Source of the DNA: Methylobacter sp.
GTDB lineage: Bacteria > Pseudomonadota > Gammaproteobacteria > Methylococcales > Methylomonadaceae
NCBI GenBank assembly: GCA_030684815.1
Contig: JAUXXQ010000148.1
Span: 1-64,000, forward strand
Reading direction: 5' to 3'
DNA: 64,000 nt
In this document: piece by piece, positions 26,038 to 34,856 of the stretch
Numbering within the stretch: the first letter of the stretch is position 1
Layout: each line of letters starts with the position of its first letter
Made by a program: the position numbers and the translations under genes
The notes under the pieces: generated by a model
Database searches by the model: none
Seen by the model: only the letters and a program-made list of their open reading frames with translations
What the model was told of the DNA's origin: nothing

Positions 26038-26304
26038 TGCCGTGGGAACGACGCCCACGTCGTGATTAACGCAAACCGGCTACCCATTTAAGCCGGGAAC
26101 GCTGAGCCCCAGCTCGGCAATATTAATCATTAAGGCTACTCGCCAAGCTGGGGCTTGGCGTTCCCAGCCACTCGCTTACAACTGTCCCGGCTTAAGTGGG
26201 TAACCCGCAAACCATCACCGCCGCAACCTAAGCGCCACATCCCCCCATCTGCTATCATTAGCATCCGAATCACGGCAGTCCGCCGTCAACATGAAAGAGT
26301 CCTC
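26038..26304. repeat. Nested intergenic palindrome
   Basis: GGCTACCCATTTAAGCCGGGA at 26078-26098 pairs with TCCCGGCTTAAGTGGGTAACC at 26184-26204. Inside it, GGGAACGCTGAGCCCCAGCT pairs with AGCTGGGGCTTGGCGTTCCC. It is preceded by a GGGAACGACGCCCACGTCG hairpin at about 26043. The whole would fold into one long two-step hairpin. The ribosome site for dbpA (ATGAAAGAGTCCTC) follows near 26291. Confidence 0.75.
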
Positions 26305-27693
26305 GTGAATACTGAAAAATTTTCCTCCCTAGCCTTAAAACCCGCCCTGCTTGAAAACATAGAATCCCTGGGTTACACCCATCTGACGCCGATTCAGGCG
26401 GAAAGTCTGCCGCATATCCTTGAAGGCAGGGACGTGATTGCGCAGGCCAAAACCGGCAGCGGTAAAACCGCCGCTTTCGGCATCGGCCTGTTGTCCAAGC
26501 TGGATTTGAACAGCTTCAGGGTTCAGGCAATGGTGGTGTGCCCAACGCGGGAACTGGCCGACCAAGTCTGCAAAGAAATCCGCCGACTGGCGCGCTTCAC
26601 CCAAAACATTAAAGTGCTGACCTTATGCGGCGGCGTGCCTTTCGGGCCGCAGCTGGGCTCATTGGAACATGGCGTCCATATCGTTGTCGGCACCCCAGGA
26701 CGCTTGCAGGAACATTTGCGTAAACGCAGCCTGCGCTTGAGCAACTTGAAAGTATTGGTGCTGGACGAAGCCGACCGGATGCTGGACATGGGCTTTGAAG
26801 AAGCCATCAGCGATGTCATTTCTTACGCGCCGACGCATCGGCAAACCTTGCTATTTTCGGCGACTTATACCGACCCTATCCGGGAAATCAGCCAAAAATT
26901 CCAGTTCAAGCCGGTTTCGGTCAGCATTGAGACCAGCCATCACGACAGCGATATTGAGCAGCATTTTTATCAGGTGGAAAAATCCAAACGCATCAACGCG
27001 CTGGCTTATTTGTTGGCCTATCACCGTCCCGAATCCACCGTGGTTTTTTGCAACACCAAACGCGATTGTCAGGATGTTGCCAGCGCCTTGGAAAACAGCG
27101 GCTTTTCGGTGCAGGCATTGCATGGCGATCTGGAACAAAAACACCGCGATCAAGTGTTAGTGCGCTTTGCCAATAAAAGCTGTTCGGTGTTGGTGGCGAC
27201 CGATGTGGCCGCACGCGGTTTGGATATTAAGGATATGCAGGCGGTGATTAACTACGATTTGCCGTGGGACGCGGAAATTTATGTACACCGTATTGGCCGC
27301 ACCGGCCGCGCCGGGAAAAAAGGGCTGGCGCTGAGTTTATGCACCGAACAGGAATTGAACCGGGTTAAAGCCATTGAAGATTATCAAAATACCTCCGCCA
27401 AATGGGACGAAGTCGCGCCTTTTCAGTTGAGCTATGAGCAGCGTTTTGAGCCGCCGATGGTGACATTATGGATAGATGGCGGCCGCAAAAACAAAGTGCG
27501 TCCGGGTGATATATTAGGTGCGTTGACCGGTGACGCCGGGATTACCGGTGGTGAAGTCGGCAAAATCGATATTTTCGATGCCCATGCTTATGTCGCCATC
27601 AAACGCGGCAGTGCCGATAAAGCCCTGGCTTGCCTGCGTAACGGCAAAATCAAAGGGCGCAATTTTAATGTCCATAAATCGCAATGGGGCTAG
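26305..27693 (+). CDS. dbpA: ATP-dependent RNA helicase DbpA
   Basis: 462 residues from GTG 26305 (VNTEKFSSLALKPALLENI), matching DbpA length; an upstream open frame to 26155 reads through repeat DNA. Q motif YTHLTPIQAESLP, motif I AKTGSGKTAAFG, GG and TPGR motifs, DEAD box VLDEADRMLDMGF, SAT motif, ARGLDI and HRIGRTGRAG. The C-terminal RNA-binding domain (VTLWIDGGRKNKVRPGDILG ... GRNFNVHKSQ) is the DbpA type that recognises hairpin 92 of 23S rRNA, so it acts in late assembly of the large ribosomal subunit. Confidence 0.96.
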   Translation: MNTEKFSSLALKPALLENIESLGYTHLTPIQAESLPHILEGRDVIAQAKTGSGKTAAFGIGLLSKLDLNSFRVQAMVVCPTRELADQVCKEIRRLARFTQNIKVLTLCGGVPFGPQLGSLEHGVHIVVGTPGRLQEHLRKRSLRLSNLKVLVLDEADRMLDMGFEEAISDVISYAPTHRQTLLFSATYTDPIREISQKFQFKPVSVSIETSHHDSDIEQHFYQVEKSKRINALAYLLAYHRPESTVVFCNTKRDCQDVASALENSGFSVQALHGDLEQKHRDQVLVRFANKSCSVLVATDVAARGLDIKDMQAVINYDLPWDAEIYVHRIGRTGRAGKKGLALSLCTEQELNRVKAIEDYQNTSAKWDEVAPFQLSYEQRFEPPMVTLWIDGGRKNKVRPGDILGALTGDAGITGGEVGKIDIFDAHAYVAIKRGSADKALACLRNGKIKGRNFNVHKSQWG

Positions 27694-27856
27694 TTTTCGC
27701 TCAGAAATAGCGTCCACGAAAATCACGAAAGGCACGAAAATATCTCGTTCCCAAGTTCCAACTTGGGAACGCATACCTTCAAGCTCTGCTTGATGTTACC
27801 TACCCAGCAAGCAGAGCTTGAGGGCAGTCACTCCCAAGCTAGCGAGGCGCTATTCA
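27694..27856. repeat. Gap with CACGAAA repeat and CTTGGGAACG hairpins
   Basis: The gap contains GTCCACGAAAATCACGAAAGGC (about 27711) and a small hairpin CGTTCCCAAG TTCCAA CTTGGGAACG at about 27744-27769. A second inverted pair, CAAGCTCTGCTTG ... CAAGCAGAGCTTG, lies at 27780-27822. These sit after dbpA and the convergent truncated ORF and could end both transcripts. Confidence 0.6.
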
Positions 27857-28327
27857 CTAATAGACTTTAGTGAGCTGTTTGTCTTGAAGAGCTACATTGC
27901 TATCGCAAAGTATTTTAACGCTTAAGCATTCGGATTTTATAGTGGCTGTTGAGTCACTGTCGAAGGTAATTTCTTTGGCGGGAGAATTGGAATTCGCATC
28001 ATTTGATGATGGAGTGAGTACTAACCTAGCTTTGTTGCCGTCAACATTTCCATAATATCCTTTCCAAAGCTTCATCTCAGACGATAATTCTTCCAAGCCC
28101 CCCTGTTGAATAAACGCATAGTGATCAACGAATTCATAGTGAGAAATATCACTAGGATAAAAAAGAGAAGCTGATTTTTGGTCTTTTAATTTAATGGGGT
28201 AGCCAGAAAAGTTAATTTGCTCAACAGGAATAACAGCAAGCTGTATGCGGTCAAAATTAAATATACCCCCCGTCTCAGAATTGTGTAAGCTGATACCCCT
28301 CCACCTACATGCAGGATGCCAGTAAAA
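27857..28327 (-). pseudogene. 5'-truncated ORF of unknown function
   Basis: On the minus strand the frame is free of stops from 28327 to 27857 (about 156 codons), yet there is no ATG or GTG in it. The first usable start is a TTG at 28096, in the middle of what reads like a continuous protein. The upstream part reads IFNFDRIQLAVIPVEQINF and YPIKLKDQKSASLFYPSDIS, and the C-terminal part has YYGNVDGNKARLVL and ATIKSECLSVKILCDSN. The family was not recognised. The long open frame without a start suggests the N-terminus, perhaps with a signal peptide, was removed by a deletion or rearrangement near 28320. The region is visibly AT-richer than its neighbours. Alternatively, a short protein from the TTG is made. 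Confidence 0.45.
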
Positions 28328-28418
28328 TTATTCGCGTGATGACAAAAATGCGTGGTGGTTTTGCTATAAGCGCCTAATTATTAACGCTAGGTTGCTTGGA
28401 AATTATTTATCCGAAAAA

Positions 28419-29159
28419 CTATATGTAGTAGTTACTCAGCGAAGTCGGGAAGATCACTTCAATAGCCATTAAATCATTACTATAAATACCCACTAAGGTA
28501 ATGGATGCATTCCAATAAAAATCGACGACGACACCGGTGTCATATTCGATAATGCTGCTGATGGAAGCCAGCAAATTACCCATGTTGTAGATACCGGTCG
28601 TTTCAGGGAAAAAATACAGCATATCGCGTGAAGTGTTAAAATCGGTGATGACAAAATCACCTGCCGCGTAAATTGCAAAGATGTCGTTTCCGCTTCCTCC
28701 GGCCAATACATCTTTGCCATAACCGGCCCACAGCACATCGTTCCCAGAGCCGCCGTACAGATAATCGTCACCTAAACCGCCATCAAGCACATCATCGCCA
28801 TTAGTCCCATAAATAACGTCATTGGTAAAGCTACCGATACTGTTGTCAGGATAATAACGGTAATCTATATAATCATAATAGCCAATATCGTAATAATAGC
28901 TTTCAGTAACGTAAGTATCCGCTACATAATAATCAACATAGCCACTGTCGTAATAATAGCTTTCGGCAACGTAAGTGTCGGCTACATAATAATCGACATA
29001 GCCAATATCGTAATAATAGCTTTCGGCAACGTAAGTGTCGGCTACATAATAATCAACATAGCCAATATCGTAATAATAGCTTTCGGCAACGTAAGTATCG
29101 GCTACATAATAATCAACATAGCCAATATCGTATTCATTATAGTAATAGTAATCAAACAT
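28419..29159 (-). CDS. Tyr-rich tandem-repeat protein with RTX calcium-binding repeats (putative type I secreted)
   Basis: 246 residues, preceded by a good ribosome site (AACAAGGAAAGGTA). After a Tyr/Asp-rich start come four 20-residue repeats (residues 11-90; consensus DIGYVDYYVADTYVAESYYY) and a partial fifth. Then five RTX-type nonapeptides (about 118-162; GDDVLDGGLGDDYLYGGSG, GGSGNDIF), which bind calcium and fold outside the cell. The C-terminal domain contains VITDFNTSRDMLYF, a sequence that follows RTX blocks in type I secretion substrates, and ends in a hydrophobic tail. No secretion genes are nearby. About a third of the repeat residues are Tyr, unusual for RTX proteins. It may be a surface or extracellular matrix protein; function is unknown. 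Confidence 0.8.
   Translation of the reverse strand: MFDYYYYNEYDIGYVDYYVADTYVAESYYYDIGYVDYYVADTYVAESYYYDIGYVDYYVADTYVAESYYYDSGYVDYYVADTYVTESYYYDIGYYDYIDYRYYPDNSIGSFTNDVIYGTNGDDVLDGGLGDDYLYGGSGNDVLWAGYGKDVLAGGSGNDIFAIYAAGDFVITDFNTSRDMLYFFPETTGIYNMGNLLASISSIIEYDTGVVVDFYWNASITLVGIYSNDLMAIEVIFPTSLSNYYI
28890..29129. repeat. 60-bp tandem repeat array (4 units) inside the RTX gene
   Basis: Four 60-bp units with only a few base changes each (for example GTAAGTGTCGGCTACATAAT versus GTAAGTATCGGCTACATAAT) encode the 20-residue Tyr-rich repeat on the minus strand. High identity at silent positions points to recent amplification or ongoing unequal exchange. Confidence 0.92.
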
Positions 29160-29588
29160 TACCTTTCCTTGTTACAAATTAAGCTAGATCGCATCATATT
29201 CCTGATTACTTAATGACGAATGAATAAAAAATTATTTTTACGGATACGGACAGGAAATTCCCGAAGCATCACACCTTAAATTCATTATCACGAGCGCCAT
29301 TTTTCACTCTTTCGGCACTCACCGAACTTTTGCCACGTCCACACGATCCAATTGCAAAGCCCCTGTTTTTGTTTTACCACTCTACAGGCATTGATAATGC
29401 TGGATTGTTATAGATACCGCAATGCGTCATATTTGCCACTGTATGTTTTATGTATCTTTAATAATTGCGGTATCTGTAGTCGTGGTGGTTTATGCCTTAG
29501 GGTACATGCGTAACAATGCCGCGATGCTAAACGGTGTACCCCAAAAGGGTATAAAGGGAAAACCGCCTGCCCACACTACCTGGCTCAT
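29160..29588. other. 429-bp AT-rich gap between purD and the RTX gene
   Basis: It holds the upstream region of the RTX gene (minus strand; a TATGAT-like box near 29195) and the region downstream of purD. A plus-strand open frame at 29422-29628 encodes 68 residues with one hydrophobic segment (FYVSLIIAVSVVVVVYALGY), but it runs antisense into purD and has no family match, so it was not called as a gene. Nothing else is seen. Confidence 0.4.
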
Positions 29589-30866
29589 TTACTGTTTTAT
29601 TGCCTTAAACCCAATATCAGTACGGTAATAAACCTTATTCCAATGGATATTATTAGCCAGCGCATAGGCTTTGCTTTGTGCTGCTTTAATGTCATGGCCT
29701 AAGGCGCAGGCGCATAACACCCGGCCGCCTGCGGTGACCAGATCGTTGCCGACTTGCTTCGTGGCGGCATGAAATACTTTGCTGTCTTCGTCTTCCACAT
29801 TCGGCAAGCCGGAAATGACTGCGCCGCTTTCGGAGGCATCGGGATAACCGCCCGCCGCTAAAACCACGCCTAAGGCGGCGCGTTCGTCCCAGTCGCTGGT
29901 GGTCAGATCGAGATTGCCTGCCAGCGCGGCTTCTATCAGTTCCACTAGGTCACTTTTCAAACGCATCATGATGGGCTGGGTTTCAGGGTCACCAAAACGG
30001 CAGTTGTATTCCAATACTTTAATGCTGCCATCGGCGCTGATCATTAAACCGGCATAGAGAAAACCGGTGTACGGCAGGCCGTCTTCTGCCATGCCTTTTA
30101 AGGTCGGATTGATCACATCGCGCATGACTTTTTCGTGTATTTCGGCTGTGACCACAGGGGCGGGGGAATAAGCGCCCATGCCGCCGGTGTTAGGGCCTTG
30201 GTCGCCATTGTCGCGGGCTTTGTGATCCTGTGAGGTGGCCATCGGCAAGGCATGTTTGCCGTCGGCGATGACGATAAAACTGGCTTCTTCACCGGTCAAA
30301 AATTCTTCGATGACCACGCGGTTACCGGCTTCGCCAAACACGTTGCCGGACAGCATGTCTTCAACGGCGGCAATGGCTTCGGCTTCGGTTTGCGCGACGA
30401 TGACGCCTTTGCCTGCGGCCAATCCGTCGGCTTTAACCACGATGGGTGCGCCTTGTTGCTCGATGTAGGCGATGGCTTGCTGTTTGTCGGTGAAGGATTG
30501 GAATGCGGCGGTTGGGATGTGGTGGCGGATCATGAAGTCTTTGCAAAAAGTCTTCGAGCCTTCGAGTTGCGCGGCTTGGGCGCTGGGGCCGAAGCATTTC
30601 AAACCGGCGGTTTGAAAGCGGTCGACGATGCCTAAAACTAACGGCACTTCAGGGCCGATGATGGTTAAATCAATGGCTTCTGTTTGGGCGAAGGCCAGCA
30701 GAGCGTCAATATCGTTGACCGCAATGGCGACATTTTCAACAGCCGGTTCTAGTGCAGTACCGGCATTGCCGGGCGCGACGAAGACTTTTTCGACTTTGTT
30801 TGATTGTTGGGCTTTCCAGGCGAGGGCGTGTTCACGGCCGCCGCTGCCGACGATGAGGATTTTCAT
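29589..30866 (-). CDS. purD: Phosphoribosylamine-glycine ligase PurD
   Basis: 425 residues from the ATG at 30866 (MKILIVGSGGREHALAWK); the longer open frame to 30896 adds a non-family extension. ATP-grasp enzyme: N-terminal GREHALAW, TIIGPEVPLVLGIVD, PIVVKADGLAAGKGV, VIEEFLTGEEASFI, CRFGDPETQPIM. It joins glycine to phosphoribosylamine in purine synthesis. purH lies upstream in the same orientation, as in Pseudomonas, but a 250-bp gap with repeat R1 separates them here. Confidence 0.97.
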   Translation of the reverse strand: MKILIVGSGGREHALAWKAQQSNKVEKVFVAPGNAGTALEPAVENVAIAVNDIDALLAFAQTEAIDLTIIGPEVPLVLGIVDRFQTAGLKCFGPSAQAAQLEGSKTFCKDFMIRHHIPTAAFQSFTDKQQAIAYIEQQGAPIVVKADGLAAGKGVIVAQTEAEAIAAVEDMLSGNVFGEAGNRVVIEEFLTGEEASFIVIADGKHALPMATSQDHKARDNGDQGPNTGGMGAYSPAPVVTAEIHEKVMRDVINPTLKGMAEDGLPYTGFLYAGLMISADGSIKVLEYNCRFGDPETQPIMMRLKSDLVELIEAALAGNLDLTTSDWDERAALGVVLAAGGYPDASESGAVISGLPNVEDEDSKVFHAATKQVGNDLVTAGGRVLCACALGHDIKAAQSKAYALANNIHWNKVYYRTDIGFKAIKQ

Positions 30867-31117
30867 GAGGGTTCTCGTGTTTTGTAGTACCCGCAAGGGG
30901 CATGAAGGGCAATTTGATTGTCCACGAAAAACACGAAAGGCACGAAAAGAGAGCTAAGTAGTCATTCAAAAGTTTCTTAACAAACAAGTTGGGAGTAAAA
31001 CAGCTTTAGCTGTTTTACTCCCAATAGCTAAAGCTATTGGACTCCAATGTAAAAGAAATAGGCTTACCTAGTGACAAATTTTTTCGTGTTAAGCGTGCCT
31101 TTCGTGGACGCTATTCT
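30867..31117. repeat. purH-purD spacer with CACGAAA repeat and R1 copy 5 (about 30956-31051)
   Basis: It contains GTCCACGAAAAACACGAAAGG, then R1 with its longer flank (AGTCATTCAAAAGTTTCTTA ... ACAAACAAGTTGGGAG) and both hairpins, then the complementary half of a CACGAAA repeat (CGTGCCTTTCGTGGACGCTA) near 31092. The R1 element appears to sit inside the older palindrome, splitting its two arms. Confidence 0.75.
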
Positions 31118-32677
31118 TTAATGCCGGAAATGACGCATTCCGGTAAAGACCATGGCGATATTATGTTCATCTGCAGCGGCAATCACTTCGTTATCGCGCA
31201 TCGAGCCGCCGGGCTGTATGACGGCGGTGATGCCCGCTTCGGCAGCGGAATCGATGCCGTCCCGGAACGGGAAAAAAGCGTCTGATGCCATGGCTGAACC
31301 GGGCACATCCAAGCCTGCATCGGCGGCTTTAATCCCGGCGATTTTGGCGGAATAAACCCGGCTCATTTGTCCTGCGCCGACGCCAATCGTTTGGCCGTTT
31401 TTGCAGTAAACAATGGCGTTGGATTTGACGAATTTGCCGACTTTCCAGGCAAACAGCAAATCAGCCAGTTCTTGTTCGGTGGGTTTGCGTTGGCTGACGA
31501 TGGTCAAATCGGCGGCGCTGATTTCGCCAAGGTCTTTGTCCTGAACCAGTAAGCCGCCGGCAACGCGTTTGAAGTCGAGTGATGGCTGGTTATCGCTGCT
31601 CCAAATACCACATTCCAGCACACGGATATTTTGTTTTTCCGCCAACACGGTTTGCGCGGCGGCGCTGATGGTCGGCGCAATAATCACTTCGACAAATTGG
31701 CGTTTGACGATTTCGGCGGCGGTTGCTTCGTCCAATTCGCGGTTAAAAGCGATGATGCCGCCGAATGCTGAAGTCGGGTCGGTGGCGTAAGCTTTGTCGT
31801 AAGCGCCAAGCAGGTTGTTGTCTTGGGCGACGCCGCAAGGATTGGCGTGTTTGACGATGACGCAGGTGGGTTGCCCGCTAAACGATTTGACGCATTCCAG
31901 CGCGGCGTCGGCATCGGCAATATTGTTGTAGGACAATTCCTTGCCTTGCAGTTGTCGGGCGGCGGCAATGGTGCCGCTGGCCGGTGATTTTTCGCGGTAA
32001 AACGCCGCGTTTTGATGCGGGTTTTCGCCGTATCTCATGCTTTGCTGATGATAAAACTGCAGGTTCAGCGTGTCGGGAAATTGTACGCGACTGAGATTGC
32101 CCAGATAGGTTGCAATGGCGCTGTCGTAACGTGCGGTATGTTCAAAGCTTTTTAGTGCCAAGTTAAAACGGGTTTGCTGGGCAAGGCCGCTATCTTGCGC
32201 TTTCAGTTCGGCAATAATCGCGGCGTAATCGGCCGGATCGACGACGATGGCGACATCGGCATGGTTTTTGGCGGCGGCGCGTATCATGGTCGGGCCGCCG
32301 ATGTCGATGTTCTCAATCGCGGTGTCAAAGTCGCAATCGGGTTTGGCGATGGTTTGCTCAAACGGGTACAGGTTGACCACGACCATATCAATTGCGTTAA
32401 TGCCGTTTGCCGCCATCACTGCGTCATCAATGCCGCGCCGCGCCAAGATGCCGCCGTGAACTTTGGGGTGCAAGGTTTTAACGCGGCCATCCATCATTTC
32501 CGGAAAACCGGTGTAATCGGACACTTCGGTCGCCGGGATGTTGTGTTCGGCCAGTGTTTTGGCGGTGCCGCCGGTGGATAGGATTTCTATGCCTAGTTGA
32601 TTCAGTTCGCGGCAAAAATCCACAATACCGGATTTGTCGGATACGCTGACCAGCGCCCGGGTAACTTTTTTGTTCAT
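31118..32677 (-). CDS. purH: Bifunctional AICAR transformylase / IMP cyclohydrolase PurH
   Basis: 519 residues from the ATG at 32677 ([17 protein letters not shown]), preceded by TGAAAGAGAACTGC. The N-terminal IMP cyclohydrolase domain has [13 protein letters not shown] and [16 protein letters not shown]; the C-terminal transformylase domain has [13 protein letters not shown] and [17 protein letters not shown]. It catalyses the last two steps of IMP synthesis in the cytoplasm. It lies directly downstream of fis in the same orientation, with a 49-bp gap. Confidence 0.97.
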   Translation of the reverse strand: MNKKVTRALVSVSDKSGIVDFCRELNQLGIEILSTGGTAKTLAEHNIPATEVSDYTGFPEMMDGRVKTLHPKVHGGILARRGIDDAVMAANGINAIDMVVVNLYPFEQTIAKPDCDFDTAIENIDIGGPTMIRAAAKNHADVAIVVDPADYAAIIAELKAQDSGLAQQTRFNLALKSFEHTARYDSAIATYLGNLSRVQFPDTLNLQFYHQQSMRYGENPHQNAAFYREKSPASGTIAAARQLQGKELSYNNIADADAALECVKSFSGQPTCVIVKHANPCGVAQDNNLLGAYDKAYATDPTSAFGGIIAFNRELDEATAAEIVKRQFVEVIIAPTISAAAQTVLAEKQNIRVLECGIWSSDNQPSLDFKRVAGGLLVQDKDLGEISAADLTIVSQRKPTEQELADLLFAWKVGKFVKSNAIVYCKNGQTIGVGAGQMSRVYSAKIAGIKAADAGLDVPGSAMASDAFFPFRDGIDSAAEAGITAVIQPGGSMRDNEVIAAADEHNIAMVFTGMRHFRH

Positions 32678-32725
32678 GCAGTTCTCTTTCAATGACAGAC
32701 GTGGGGAGAATTAGAATCGGCTTTG

Positions 32726-33010
32726 TTATGACAAGCCGTATTGTTCCAGTTTTTTACGCAGGGTGCTGCGGCTTAGGCCTAATGTTTTGGCCGCTTTGGT
32801 TTGGTTGTAACCGGCATGTTCCAGGGTGGCCTGCAACAAAGGTTTTTCCACTTCGCCGATCACCATGGCATGTAAATCCACCGCATCATGGCCGTTCAAA
32901 TGCAAAAAATATTGCTCGACGGTTTGTTTAACATGCGCGGCTAAAGGAATAACAGCGTTTTTTTTACTGTCTATGCTGATGATTTCAGCGCTTTTTTGGG
33001 ATGCGTTCAT
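32726..33010 (-). CDS. fis: DNA-binding protein Fis
   Basis: 94 residues from the ATG at 33010; a GTG at 33022 would add four residues. The C-terminal helix-turn-helix NQTKAAKTLGLSRSTLRKKLEQYG is a close match to Fis. The core EQYFLHLNGHDAVDLHAMVIGEVEKPLL forms the dimerisation helices. Fis bends DNA and controls rRNA genes, nucleoid shape and recombination. It follows dusB by 21 bp, the conserved dusB-fis operon of gammaproteobacteria. Confidence 0.95.
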   Translation of the reverse strand: MNASQKSAEIISIDSKKNAVIPLAAHVKQTVEQYFLHLNGHDAVDLHAMVIGEVEKPLLQATLEHAGYNQTKAAKTLGLSRSTLRKKLEQYGLS

Positions 33011-33031
33011 AAGATGCAGCACTGTCGGTGG

Positions 33032-33994
33032 TTAAAGATTAAATGCCGAATTAATCAGCGCTATTTGTTGGCTTGGACATTGAGCCTGGTTGATGTTGCT
33101 TTGGCTGTCCCGAGTGATGGACGCAACATGGTTGAGATACCAAGCGATATGTTTCCGCGCTATTTTAACACCGCTTGCGCTGCCATAGAAACTATATAGT
33201 TTGCCCAAATGAATCATGAGTAGGTCGTATATTTCGCTAACTGTTGGTTTTTCAAGATGTTTTCCATGCTGGATAAAATGATTGATTTGGCTAAACAGCC
33301 ACGGGTTGCCCTGGGCGCCACGACCTATCATGATGGCGTCGGCACCGGTTGAGGCCAGTACCCATTGCGCTTGCTCCGGGCTGGTAATATCGCCGTTGGC
33401 AATGACCGGCATAGCGACGGTTTGTTTGACCTGTTTAACCGTGTCATGTTCGGCCCTGCCTTCAAATTTACAGGCACGGGTGCGGCCATGAACGGTTAAG
33501 GCGGCGATGCCCGCTTGTTCGGCTATTTTTGCGATGGCAACGGCGTTACGATTGTGCAAATCCCAGCCGGTGCGGATTTTTAACGTTACCGGAATGTCGA
33601 CCGCATTGACTACTGCATCCAGTATACGTTTGACCAGCGCTTCATCGCGCATCAGCGCCGAACCTGCGGCGACCGAACAGACTTTTTTGGCCGGACAGCC
33701 CATATTAATATCGATAATTTGCGCGCCGCGTTGCGCGTTAAATAGCGCCGCCTCAGCCATTAATTGAGGATCGGTGCCCAGAATTTGTACGGAACGGATG
33801 CCGGTTTCATTGCCGTGATCCATTTTTAGCCGTGTTGTTTTATGTTGGCGCAAGGCCGGATTAGACGCGACCATTTCGGATACGGCCAGTCCTGCGCCGA
33901 ATTGTATGCACAATTCCCTAAACGGACGGTCACTGATACCGGCCATCGGCGCGAGAATCAGTTGGTTTTTGAGTTGATAGGAACCGATGTGCAT
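33032..33994 (-). CDS. dusB: tRNA-dihydrouridine synthase B
   Basis: 320 residues. FMN TIM barrel of the Dus family: QLILAPMAGISDRPFRELC at the N-terminus, DINMGCPAKKVCSVAAGSAL with the catalytic Cys in the GCP motif, VTLKIRTGWD, HGRTRACKFEGRA, PVIANGDI and AIMIGRGAQGNPW. The C-terminal helical tRNA-recognition domain follows. It reduces uridine at a D-loop position of tRNA. It is the first gene of the dusB-fis unit. Confidence 0.96.
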   Translation of the reverse strand: MHIGSYQLKNQLILAPMAGISDRPFRELCIQFGAGLAVSEMVASNPALRQHKTTRLKMDHGNETGIRSVQILGTDPQLMAEAALFNAQRGAQIIDINMGCPAKKVCSVAAGSALMRDEALVKRILDAVVNAVDIPVTLKIRTGWDLHNRNAVAIAKIAEQAGIAALTVHGRTRACKFEGRAEHDTVKQVKQTVAMPVIANGDITSPEQAQWVLASTGADAIMIGRGAQGNPWLFSQINHFIQHGKHLEKPTVSEIYDLLMIHLGKLYSFYGSASGVKIARKHIAWYLNHVASITRDSQSNINQAQCPSQQIALINSAFNL

Positions 33995-34061
33995 GGGGGA
34001 GGCTAAAGGTGAAGGGCGAAAGGTTAAAGAGGGACTTTTCGCCTTCCGCCTTTTATCTAAA

Positions 34062-34589
34062 TCATTTATCTAAATCTTCATTCCAAATCGGATTGTCGCG
34101 GTCTTCCGCTTCCAGTTTGGCAATATCTTCAGGATATAAATGCCAGAATGATTTATCAATGGTGGCGTCGCTGTAGCCTTCTTTTTTCTCGTGGGTGAAC
34201 GGACACCACCAGTTTTCGACAATCTTGACCATATAAGCATGCCATTCAAACAGCGCGACGCTGTAAGGGCAGTACCAGGTGCAGTTTAAAATCCAGAACA
34301 GTTTGGATTGCGCAAAACTGGCGCTAAACGAGCGCTCCATGGTGATTTGGCTTTTCAGGTCATAACGATGGCTGGCGCGGTCGGGAATGAAATCGCCCCA
34401 GGTTTTGATGTTTTTGCCGCCGACCATGCGCAAGTGGTAGTAAGTCAAATAGGCGCTGGCAATGACAAAGGGGAAAGTCAGTAAGGGCAGGTAAATCAAT
34501 ACCATACCGATGCCTCTTTGCCATACAGGAATTTGTTTGTGGTTTTTGCCGATTTCAACGCGGCCGGAACAGTTTTCGCAAGCTTTCAT
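34062..34589 (-). CDS. Cys/Trp-rich membrane-anchored protein of unknown function
   Basis: 175 residues, with GAGG upstream of the ATG. It begins MKACENCSGRVEIG, with a CxxC pair. One or two hydrophobic segments follow (GMVLIYLPLLTFPFVIASAY at about 28-48). Then comes an aromatic-rich stretch with Cys residues (LFWILNCTWYCPYSVALFEW) and WWCPFTHEKKE. The C-terminus is acidic. No family was recognised with confidence. It lies 13 bp downstream of a small Cys-rich protein resembling the metal-binding domain of FixI-type copper ATPases, which suggests a role in metal or redox handling at the membrane. The pair sits between the housekeeping genes dusB and rlmI. Confidence 0.75.
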   Translation of the reverse strand: MKACENCSGRVEIGKNHKQIPVWQRGIGMVLIYLPLLTFPFVIASAYLTYYHLRMVGGKNIKTWGDFIPDRASHRYDLKSQITMERSFSASFAQSKLFWILNCTWYCPYSVALFEWHAYMVKIVENWWCPFTHEKKEGYSDATIDKSFWHLYPEDIAKLEAEDRDNPIWNEDLDK

Positions 34590-34602
34590 TATTGTTATAT
34601 CC

Positions 34603-34791
34603 TCATTTTTTTTTAGTTAGCAGGGGGGTTATTGTCGGTTTTGTATCAGCCTCATTCAGTAATTGGTAAATGCTTAGGCACCCGGCGCAGCAAAATTTTT
34701 GTACGCCGTTGCTTGTGGTCAGTGAAAATCCGGTGATTTCCACCGGCTGGCCGCAAAGCACACAAGGTTCCTTGTCTTTTCCATCGAGCAT
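34603..34791 (-). CDS. Small stand-alone metal-binding domain protein (FixI/CcoI ATPase N-terminal type)
   Basis: 62 residues from the ATG at 34791, with TGAGG eight bases upstream; a TTG at 34815 is less likely. PCVLCGQPVEITG ... VQKFCCAGCLSIYQLL matches the Cys-rich domain found at the N-terminus of FixI/CcoI-type copper ATPases (CxxC ... FCCxGCxxVYxLL). Here the domain is a separate protein with no ATPase attached. The downstream gene encodes a Cys-rich membrane protein, so the two may form a metal-receiving pair. The metal and partner are inference. Confidence 0.75.
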   Translation of the reverse strand: MLDGKDKEPCVLCGQPVEITGFSLTTSNGVQKFCCAGCLSIYQLLNEADTKPTITPLLTKKK

Positions 34792-34856
34792 AAAAAAGGC
34801 CTCACATTTTACCAAAAAAAGTCCGTAAAGCCCCTTCCTTTAGCTGGGGGTGGATG

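Noticed and set aside
29422-29628. 68-codon plus-strand ORF with one hydrophobic segment
   Set aside because: It runs antisense into the 3' end of purD, has no recognisable family and only a weak ribosome site. Its coding status is not supported.
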